Below the pieces are notes generated by a model that had not been told where the DNA came from, made no database searches, and saw only the letters and a program-made list of their open reading frames with translations. Positions 57,194-64,000 of a stretch of 64,000 nt of DNA are shown here, one piece after another (the first letter of the stretch is position 1; every line of letters starts with the position of its first letter). Made by a program: the position numbers and the translations under genes. Origin of the DNA: Cinnamomum chago (taxonomy: Eukaryota; Streptophyta; Magnoliopsida; Laurales; Lauraceae); contig CP142460.1 of NCBI GenBank assembly GCA_038049695.1, forward strand, positions 38,373,501 to 38,437,500, in the 5' to 3' direction.

Positions 57194-57501
57194 TGTCGCA
57201 ATCACAAGTATTGTTGGAACCCGTAGACAGTAATAAATCTATCAAAATGCTACTACACAGCAGTGTACAGGGACCGCCGCCCTTTTTGTCGCGAGATAAG
57301 CAAAGAAAATTTGGTCCAGCCACTCGATTGGATAGATGTCATCACCAATGCCACACACACTAGGGAAAGGCAATGGAGAAGACTCTTTAGTAGAGAAAAT
57401 AAAACCAAGAAGAAGTGTTATTCACTGTTACTCAAAACTAAGAATGTCGATTATCAACTTTAGCACAGCAGTAAACTGTGCTATGTATATACAGCACTCA
57501 A
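57194..57501 (-). repeat. Gypsy 5' LTR (minus orientation), cut by the copia insertion
   Basis: Begins at 57194 next to the primer site and is homologous to 51794-52425. Its outer part probably resumes at 62933 after the copia element. Confidence 0.65.
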
Positions 57502-57728
57502 TGTCAATCCAGGCCCATCCATTTAGGCCCATTTATTGTACCCATATATTGCATTGTAATTAGTCAAAGGTGGTTACTTAAATTGTTGCTTCTGTTTAGG
57601 ATCTAAGATTTGTAATTGAGTGTAATTAGGGAATTGAACCCTTATATATACAACAGTCGATCCTCAAAGAAGGCACGACATTCATATCTCTCTCTCTTAT
57701 GTTCTGCATGTCATCTTCCCAAATGTCA
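57502..57728 (+). repeat. Copia 5' LTR
   Basis: 227 bp, TGTCAATCC...AATGTCA. 'ccttatatatacaac' at 57640 is the likely TATA region; a pyrimidine-rich 'tctctctctctta' follows. Confidence 0.95.
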
Positions 57729-57740
57729 TGGTATCAGAGC
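57729..57740 (+). other. tRNA-Met primer binding site of the copia element
   Basis: TGGTATCAGAGC directly abuts the LTR with no spacer. Confidence 0.95.
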
Positions 57741-58576
57741 AAGGTCGACCATCTTTGATCTTCTCCTAACTCATCTTCCAAACATTGGGAGCCAGTCTAT
57801 GATCATCAGTGATCATCCTCTTCAGCCAGATCATCTCTGATCCTCCCTGATCATCTCAGATCAGACATGGCCCACCTGTGATCATCACCAACACATCAGC
57901 GGAACATTACCATCTTGGTCGTCTGGAGCTTCTTGGATTTCTGAAGATTTTTTCCTGATTTTTTTATCATCAGAGGTAGGTTTTCTACCATTTTTTGTGA
58001 AAATTCATTCTTTGCCAACAGTTTTCATCTCGGCCGTACAACATCCTGGATCTGGATTTGATCTTCATGCGACCACTTCCAGTAGTTGCATAAAATTTCT
58101 CTCTTTTCATCCCCACTCTCTGATCTGTGTCCAGATCACCAAGTGGGGGCCCACGTGTGGATTTAACCACTGCCGGCAGGGACGTTTTTCCTGTTTTGTG
58201 GTCTGCTTTGAGCATTCGTTGGTGCTACTCTATTTCTATCAACTGATACTGGCTACAGGTGATTCCTGCTATTAATTACTACTGTTTATTGGTGTTTGCT
58301 ACTGGATTTCTGCTTTTTTGCTGTTTTGTCTACTATTGCTACATTGTTCCTGTTGGTGATTGTTCAGCTTTATACTTTTGTGCCCTGTTTTTTTTCCTGT
58401 GGCTTCTAGGAACTGATCTGGGCTTCTTTCTTCATCAACTATTGTCTGCTGGTTGCTCTTTGTTATTATCAATTGTGACTGTGGCATATTTACAATTGGA
58501 CTACTGCGGTGAACATAGAGACTCTACACTTGTTCTCCTTGATTGTCTCTGTGTGCTTCTTACTGTTTTTTTTGTA
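57741..58576 (+). other. Copia leader region
   Basis: Untranslated leader of 836 bases before the gag ATG. From 58259 the gag frame is already open and would add 106 hydrophobic residues, but gag homology starts only at the ATG 58577 (MEKHEIALIRFDGTNYTSW). The upstream ATG is unlikely to be used for gag. Confidence 0.7.
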
Positions 58577-60418
58577 ATGGAAAAACATGAGATAGCCCTG
58601 ATTCGTTTTGATGGAACAAATTACACCTCATGGGCCTTCCAATTTCAAATTTACTTGGAAGGTAAAGAACTATGGGGACACATTGATGGATCTGAACCTC
58701 AACCTGAGGAAGATGATAAAAAGATTTTAGCGTGGAAGACAAAAGATGCTAAAATCAAGACCCGGTTGCTAGGCTCAATTGAGTCACATTTTATTCTCAA
58801 CCTAAAACCCTGCAAAAATGCTCGTGAAATGTGGAACTATCTTCAGAAAGTTTATCAACAGGGCAATGCTGCTCGCAAGTTTCAATTGGAACTTGAAATC
58901 TCTCAATTCACTCAAGGTACCCAGTCTATTCAGGAGTATTACAATGGCTTCCGCCGACTGTGGTCTGAATATGATGAGATTAAGTTTGCCACGGTCTCTG
59001 CAGCCCTTCTACCGGAATTACTTCCATTACAGGAAAGTAGTCATCGGGATCAGCTCCTCATGAAACTTCGTTTGGAGTTTGAGACAGTTCGATCGAACTT
59101 AATGAGCAGGGCTCCTCTTCCAAACTTGGATGCCTGTCTTCAGGAACTTCTACGAGAGGAACAATGTCTAGCTACTAAAACTAATCTGGAACAACAACCC
59201 TCTGCGGAGGCTCCATTTGCCTATGTTGCCACAGCCAGACAACCTCCTCGGGACATCAGTAAAGTTCAGTGTCATAACTGCAAAAAATATGGTCACAATG
59301 CAAATCAATGCAAGTCAAAAATTTGCAGATATTGTAAGGCCACTGGTCATGTTATTGAAGAATGTCGGAAGAAGGCTTGCAATTCAGCTTCCCGCAATTA
59401 TGTGCAGTCCGGCCCTGGTACTTCCACTGTGTCATCTACTCCTACTGCTTACACAGTGACTACTCCACCATATGCTTCATCTGACTTCAATGGCTCTCTG
59501 CCGTATGATTCATCCTCACAGCCTGGTTCCTCATCTCAATCTATGTCTCCTGCTCCTCTCACCCCTGATATGGTTAACCAAATGATCATCAATGCCGTAG
59601 CATCTATGAACATCGCAGGTACTGCTTCCTCTCTTTCCAATAGCTGGTACTTAGATTCTTGTGCCAGTAACCATATGGTCTCATCACCCGCCACATTACA
59701 AAATGTTGTTCCTTACACTGGTCATCTCACTGTTCAAGCTGCCAACGGAGATCATCTCCCCATCACCTCTGTTGGTGATACCCCTGGCCCCTTACCCTTA
59801 ACCAATGTTTTGGTTTCTCCTCCTCTTGCTACTAATTTGGTTTCTGTGGGTCAACTTGTTGAAAATAATTACACTTACTCCTTTTCTTCTTCTGGATGTG
59901 TTGTGCAGGACCAGGAGTCGGGGGAAGTGATCGCGAGGGGGCCTAAGCGTGGCAGACTTTTTCCCTTACCAATGTCTTCTGTTATTGAGAATAATCATTT
60001 ACATCAGTTATTTTGTTTTTTCATTCAGAATCAATCTCGTTTGTGGCATAATAGACTTGGTCATCTGAATGCTTCTACTATGTCTACATTATTTCAATCT
60101 GGATTAATAAATAAACCTGTTGCTTCTGCTTCTTTTGATTGTGATGCTTGTAAATTAGGTAAGAGTAAAACTTTACCCTTTCCAACCTCTCACACACGGA
60201 GCACTGCATGTTTTGACTTAATTCACAGTGATGTTTGGGGCATTGCTCCGACCCTTTCACATAGTCATTTCAAGTATTTTGTCACATTCATTGATGACTA
60301 CAGCAGATTTACTTGGATTTATTTCTTACATTCGAAGTCTGATGTTCTTAATGCATTTACATTTTTTGTCAAATATGTGGAAAACCAATTTTCTAAATGC
60401 ATTAAGACTTTGCGCTGA
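58577..60418 (+). CDS. Copia gag-protease-integrase (N-terminal part of the polyprotein)
   Basis: 613 codons before the stop. Gag (UBN2-type; FDGTNYTSWAFQFQIYLEGK) covers about residues 1-225. Two zinc knuckles follow, CHNCKKYGHNANQC (232-245) and CRYCKATGHVIEEC (250-263). A Ser/Thr/Pro-rich linker leads to the aspartic protease with LDSCAS (Asp 360), the pre-integrase region LWHNRLGHLN (489-498) and the first integrase catalytic Asp in HSDVWG (552). Gag packages the RNA, the protease matures the polyprotein and the integrase inserts the cDNA. The frame ends at TGA codon 614, immediately before the codon for the second catalytic Asp. The same frame continues beyond it without another stop, so this is one nonsense mutation rather than a programmed junction. 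Confidence 0.93.
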   Translation: MEKHEIALIRFDGTNYTSWAFQFQIYLEGKELWGHIDGSEPQPEEDDKKILAWKTKDAKIKTRLLGSIESHFILNLKPCKNAREMWNYLQKVYQQGNAARKFQLELEISQFTQGTQSIQEYYNGFRRLWSEYDEIKFATVSAALLPELLPLQESSHRDQLLMKLRLEFETVRSNLMSRAPLPNLDACLQELLREEQCLATKTNLEQQPSAEAPFAYVATARQPPRDISKVQCHNCKKYGHNANQCKSKICRYCKATGHVIEECRKKACNSASRNYVQSGPGTSTVSSTPTAYTVTTPPYASSDFNGSLPYDSSSQPGSSSQSMSPAPLTPDMVNQMIINAVASMNIAGTASSLSNSWYLDSCASNHMVSSPATLQNVVPYTGHLTVQAANGDHLPITSVGDTPGPLPLTNVLVSPPLATNLVSVGQLVENNYTYSFSSSGCVVQDQESGEVIARGPKRGRLFPLPMSSVIENNHLHQLFCFFIQNQSRLWHNRLGHLNASTMSTLFQSGLINKPVASASFDCDACKLGKSKTLPFPTSHTRSTACFDLIHSDVWGIAPTLSHSHFKYFVTFIDDYSRFTWIYFLHSKSDVLNAFTFFVKYVENQFSKCIKTLR

Positions 60419-62707
60419 GACTCAGGGGGGGAGTATGTTTCCAAGGATTTTCATTCCTTTTTAACCAATAAAGGAATCATTTCTCAACGTACATGTCCGT
60501 ATACCCCACAACAAAATGGAGTCGCAGAACGGAAAAACAGACATCTTCTTGATGTAACTAGAACTCTTCTGATTGAATCATCCGTTCCCCCTCGTTTTTG
60601 GACTGAAGCTCTCACAACGGCTGTCTATCTCACTAACCGCCTTCCATCACCTACCATTGCTCATTTAACGCCTCATTTTAAATTGTTTGGTCATCATCCT
60701 GTGTTTGATCACCTACATACCTTTGGCTGTGTTTGCTTCGTTCATCTACCTCCCACCGAAAGAACGAAACTCACAACACAATCTCGCAGGTGTGCTTTTT
60801 TGGGTTATGCCACTAATCAAAAAGGTTTTGTTTGTTATGATCCCATTGGTCGTCGTATCAGGGTTTCTCGAAATGTTATTTTCTTTGAAAATCAATATTT
60901 CTTTCAAACTCACATGGATTGTCCTCCTCCCTCTTCACCAGCTCTCTTACCAGGTTTTTCGGATCAAACCTCTGTTACTAGGTTTAATCCTACTTTTGTA
61001 TACCACCGACGGGAGAAACCTCCCACTGCAGATGGCCCTCCCCCCGATCCTCCACCGACAAATGGTTCCACGCCTACTCCTGTCTTACGTCGCTCCTCCA
61101 GAACTTCTAGACCGCCTGAGCGGTATGGATTTACCCATACTTCTTTGATGACCACCCTATCTTCTATCTCTATCCCAAGTTCTTATTTGCAGGCTGTCCA
61201 ACAAGATTGCTGGAACCAGGCCATGAAGGAGGAATTAGATGCATTGGCTCTGAATCACACATGGGATATTGTGGAGTGTCCTTCAGCAGTTAAGCCCATT
61301 GGTTGCAAATGGATCTACTCGATCAAACTTAAATCTGATGGGTCCTTGGATAGACACAAGGCTCGCCTTGTGGCACTCGGAAACAGACAGGAGTATGGCA
61401 TTAACTATGAGGAGACGTTTGCACCTGTGGCAAAGATGACATCTATTAGGTTACTTCTCGCCATTGCTGCATCTCAGTCTTGGCCATTATACCAAATGGA
61501 TGTCAAAAATGCATTTCTCCATGGGGATTTGCAAGAAGAGGTCTATATGCGTATACCACAAGGCGTCCCCTCTCCCTCCAAGAGGTCCGTCTGTCGGCTA
61601 CGAAAATCGCTTTATGGTCTAAAGCAAGCACCTCGGGCATGGTTCGAAACCTTTAGGGGTCGTTTATGCGAAAGTGGCTTTACTCAAAGCCCTTATGATT
61701 CATCACTCTTTCTTTGCCATACCTCTACTGGGGTTACGGTGCTTCTAGTGTATGTTGACGATATTATTATCACTGGCACGGATGATGGTATGATCAAATC
61801 TCTTCAAGATTCCCTCCGGACTTACTTCCATATGAAGGATTTGGGCCCCTTGCATTATTTCTTGGGCTTAGAGGTGCATCAATCTTCCAAAGGTCTATTT
61901 GTTAATCAACACAAATACACATCAGATCTTATCGAGTTGGCTGACCTCCATGATTCTTCGCCTGTTGATACACCTGTCGAGGTAAATCTCAAGCTGAGTA
62001 AGGATGATGGCGATCTTCTTCCTGATCCTCAACCATACCGGCGCCTGGTGGGAAGTCTTGTCTATCTCACCATCACTAGACCTGACATATCATATGCTGT
62101 TAATCTTGTGAGCCAGTTTATGACAGCTCCTCGCCATCTTCATTTGGCAGCTGTGAAGCGCATTATCCGCTATCTGCTAAGAACTGCCCCTCGTGGTTTA
62201 TATTATCCAAAGGATAATCCTCTTCATCTGATCGCTTATGCAGATGCTGACTGGGCAGGCTGTCAGGACACACGTCGTTCTACTACTGGTTGGTGCATGT
62301 ACCTTGGCAATTCTCTCATTTCTTGGAAATGCAAGAAACAAGAACGGGTGTCTCGATCTTCCACAGAAGCTGAATATAGGGCAATGTCTTCTGCTTGTTC
62401 TGAGGTCTTATGGCTACGGGGACTTCTTTCGGACTTCGGGTTCGCTCAAACCTCTCCTACTCCATTGCATGCCGATAATACTGGGGCTATTCGCATCACT
62501 GAAAATCCCGTCTTCCATGAACGCACCAAACATATAGAAGTTGACTGCCACTTTATTCGAGATGAATATAAGCGTGATGTCATTTGTCTTCCTCATGTCC
62601 CTACAGAACTTCAGTTTGCAGATATCTTCACGAAGGGTCTTCCTCGGCCTCGGCATCAATTTCTTGTATCCAAATTGCTGCTTTATGACTCCCCAACATC
62701 AATTTGA
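60419..62707 (+). pseudogene. Copia integrase C-terminal part, reverse transcriptase and RNase H
   Basis: Same frame as the upstream part, open for 762 codons. The second integrase Asp (615, DSGGEY) and the Glu (651, NGVAERKNR) keep the DD35E spacing. The RT has YQMDVKNAFLHGDL (catalytic Asp 975) and YVDD (1059-1062). RNase H has ADADWAG (Asp 1223), STEAEYRAM and HADNTGAI, and ends with the VFHERTKHIEVDCHFIRD block. The stop at 62705-62707 overlaps the start of the polypurine tract. Translation would need reinitiation (first ATG 60683) or stop readthrough. All catalytic residues seen are present. Confidence 0.9.
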
Positions 62708-62714
62708 GGGGGGG
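62706..62714 (+). other. Polypurine tract
   Basis: GAGGGGGGG-type purine run directly before the 3' LTR; primes plus-strand DNA synthesis. Confidence 0.9.
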
Positions 62715-62927
62715 TGTCAATCCAGGCCCATTTATTGTACCCATATATTGCATTGTAATTAGTCAAAGGTGGTTACTTAAATTGTTACTTCTGTTTAGGA
62801 TCTAAGATTTGTACTTGAGTGTAATTAGGGAATTGAACCCTTATATATACAACAGTCGATCCTCAAAGAAGGCACGACAATCATATCTCTCTCTCTTATG
62901 TTCTGCATGTCATCTTCCCAAATGTCA
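62715..62927 (+). repeat. Copia 3' LTR
   Basis: 213 bp; as the 5' LTR but lacking a 14-bp repeat unit near its start and with three base changes. Confidence 0.95.
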
Positions 62928-62932
62928 CTCAA

Positions 62933-63358
62933 AACTTCATTAAAACCCTCAAAAATCTACTAGTCAAAGTCATATTACAATTGGAAGTCTCACTAGTGCT
63001 TTCCCAACTGAAACAAATCAAATTAAAAAAAAAATCTGCTGGTTCTCAAAATCTGGATGTCTTCTGTATTCTTATGCAAATCTAGCTGTGGGTCCCACAT
63101 GGACCGCCTGTTGATAGAGAGCATCAAAAGAACTGAAAGAGGTGCCTTCATCCCATGGATTGAGCTTGGTTTGACCCACCAACATATTGCTCCAAAAAAT
63201 TGCGCATCCCGCCCTGTGAACACCCAGGGATGAGAATCACTACACTATTACTCATTGGAAGGAACTACTTTCCAAAGGCCCAGTCAGCTTGCATATTTAT
63301 CAGAAGTAGAGTTGGATATCTTAAGACTGATCATAGGTTTGGACCTGACCTGACCCAT
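62933..63358. other. Gypsy LTR continuation or unassigned
   Basis: Sequence following the copia insertion; presumably continues the gypsy LTR broken at 57501 but the right border is not resolved. No frame with recognisable motifs. Confidence 0.35.
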
Positions 63359-63633
63359 TGTTAAGGTACAGTTGACTACTTCAAATATTGTTAATTCAAG
63401 GGGCTGTAATCTTGCTGCATCATATCGCCCCAGTCAAGGAGCTGTAATCTTGGTGTATCATATCACCCCAGTCAAGGGGCTGTAATGTTGCTGTATCATA
63501 TCACCACAGTCAAGCAGATTTGCTTACTATCTTTAGTATAATCCAATCTCTAAAAGGGGTGGACCTATCCCTAAGGAAGGACACTGATATTTTGGGAATT
63601 CTCTCAAATTTCTGTTTGGTCTTGTTGCTGGCA
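63359..63633 (+). repeat. Putative 5' LTR of a further copia-type element
   Basis: TGTTAAGG...GCTGGCA, 275 bp, ends directly at a primer site. Contains three 38-bp tandem repeats. The second LTR lies outside the window, so the left border is inferred from TG only. Confidence 0.5.
63395..63508. repeat. 38-bp tandem repeat, three copies
   Basis: Units at 63395, 63433 and 63471, each with 'gtcaaggggctgtaat' and 'tatcatatcaccccag'. Confidence 0.92.
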
Positions 63634-63645
63634 TGGTATCAGAGA
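63634..63645 (+). other. tRNA-Met primer binding site at the window's right edge
   Basis: TGGTATCAGAGA directly after an LTR-like ...GGCA end. Confidence 0.7.
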
Positions 63646-64000
63646 CCTTGTAAGGATACCTTTCTGATTTTTTTCATACTACCGTTTGTGGTCTTTGGCA
63701 TCATCGATCTAGTGTGTGGTCCATCTATGATCGTTTGTGATCTTTGGCACTCACAGTAAGGTCATTTGGAGTACATCTATTACCTACTGTAATAGATCTT
63801 ATGGAATTTCTCTATTCGCAAAGTCTCTCTGTCGACATCAACGTCATTGCTTCTTGGTGGTCTGATGTGGGGCCCGCCTGGGATATCGGATCTTTACCAA
63901 ATTTCAGCAGCAAGGTCGCCTGGTTTTTTTCTGGTTTCCTGGCAGTTTTCGGGACTTTTTGTATATCATATGGCGAGCCTTCTTCCATTTCCAGATATTC
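63646..64000 (+). other. Leader of the right-edge LTR element
   Basis: T-rich leader-like sequence without gag codons; the element continues beyond the window. Confidence 0.4.

Larger units (their letters stand above)
51794..57501 (-). mobile_element. Decayed Ty3/gypsy element (minus), multiply interrupted
   Basis: LTR fragments at 51794-52425 and 57194-57501 share TG.CGCA.TCA, 'gtagacagtaataaatct', 'atcaccaatgccacacac' and 'caatggagaagactc'. The primer site at 57179-57191 and a gag-like region at 55440-57178 are on the minus strand. The high-coordinate LTR is cut by the young copia element and probably continues after 62933. Other insertions are a PHID solo LTR (51887-52286), a copia 5' end (about 52430-53376) and a hAT (53377-54320). 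No RT or integrase remains. Confidence 0.65.
57502..62927 (+). mobile_element. Young, nearly intact Ty1/copia retrotransposon
   Basis: 5426 bp with LTRs 57502-57728 and 62715-62927 and a perfect 5-bp duplication CTCAA at 57497-57501 and 62928-62932. Primer site at 57729-57740, polypurine tract at 62706-62714. The LTRs differ by three substitutions and one 14-bp gap (a duplicated 'aggcccat' unit), so the insertion is recent. The order gag-PR-INT-RT-RH is the copia order. One in-frame TGA (60416-60418) is the only visible break. It lies in the LTR of the decayed gypsy element. Confidence 0.97.

Noticed and set aside
58259..58576. Membrane protein start for the copia polyprotein
   Set aside because: Gag homology begins at ATG 58577; the hydrophobic stretch reflects a T-rich leader.
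63395..63508. CRISPR-like array
   Set aside because: The 38-bp units are contiguous without spacers, and the sequence is a plant nuclear LTR.

Overview
The window is nuclear DNA from a flowering plant with a large, repeat-rich genome. The evidence is GT-AG introns of several kilobases, Ty1/copia and Ty3/gypsy LTR retrotransposons primed by initiator tRNA-Met, L1 and RTE LINEs, tRNA-derived SINEs and several families of hAT transposons. I see no bacterial operon, CRISPR array or organellar gene. A woody magnoliid-type angiosperm would fit the long introns and repeat load, but the species cannot be fixed from the sequence alone.

The only host gene I can support lies on the minus strand between 31532 and 13971. 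It is the central part of the second-largest subunit of RNA polymerase I (NRPA2/RPA135). Twelve exons, totalling 1482 nt (494 codons), join in one open frame with matching phases. They run from the lobe through the fork and the Pol I-specific external domain into the start of the hybrid-binding domain. The first exons and the C-terminal catalytic exons are not seen. Two introns are very long: about 8.4 kb between exons 6 and 7, and 4.8 kb between exons 4 and 5. Both are filled with retroelement and hAT debris.

Almost everything else is mobile DNA. 1-11500: an RTE LINE split by an L1 LINE (16-bp target duplication), then a decayed copia element split by a hAT MITE. 11580-13800: a young, compact LTR retrotransposon that encodes only a protease-like domain and an unfamiliar C-terminal protein (called the PHID family here). 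15700-24100: intronic debris that includes an inverted LTR pair, a decayed BED-finger hAT, a second PHID copy and a gypsy solo LTR. 27480-29042: a solo LTR. 31690-33376: LINE debris. 33859-50841: a nest up to five layers deep. An old PHID-family LTR element holds a hAT element, which holds a 3.7-kb gypsy solo LTR. That LTR holds an autonomous-type hAT with its own MITE inside its transposase, and also a gypsy LTR with another solo LTR inside it. 51794-63000: a decayed minus-strand gypsy element carrying a PHID solo LTR, a copia 5' end with a small MITE, another hAT and a nearly intact young copia element (57502-62927) whose gag-pol frame is broken by one TGA codon. 63359-64000: a further copia-type element begins and runs off the window.

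The least ordinary items are the compact PHID LTR family, the hAT family with CTATGA-type ends and GATACGG-rich subterminal repeats (four copies with 8-bp duplications), and gypsy LTRs built from repeated modules of roughly 180-200 bp. Boundaries supported by target-site duplications are reliable. Functional statements about the novel proteins are inference.
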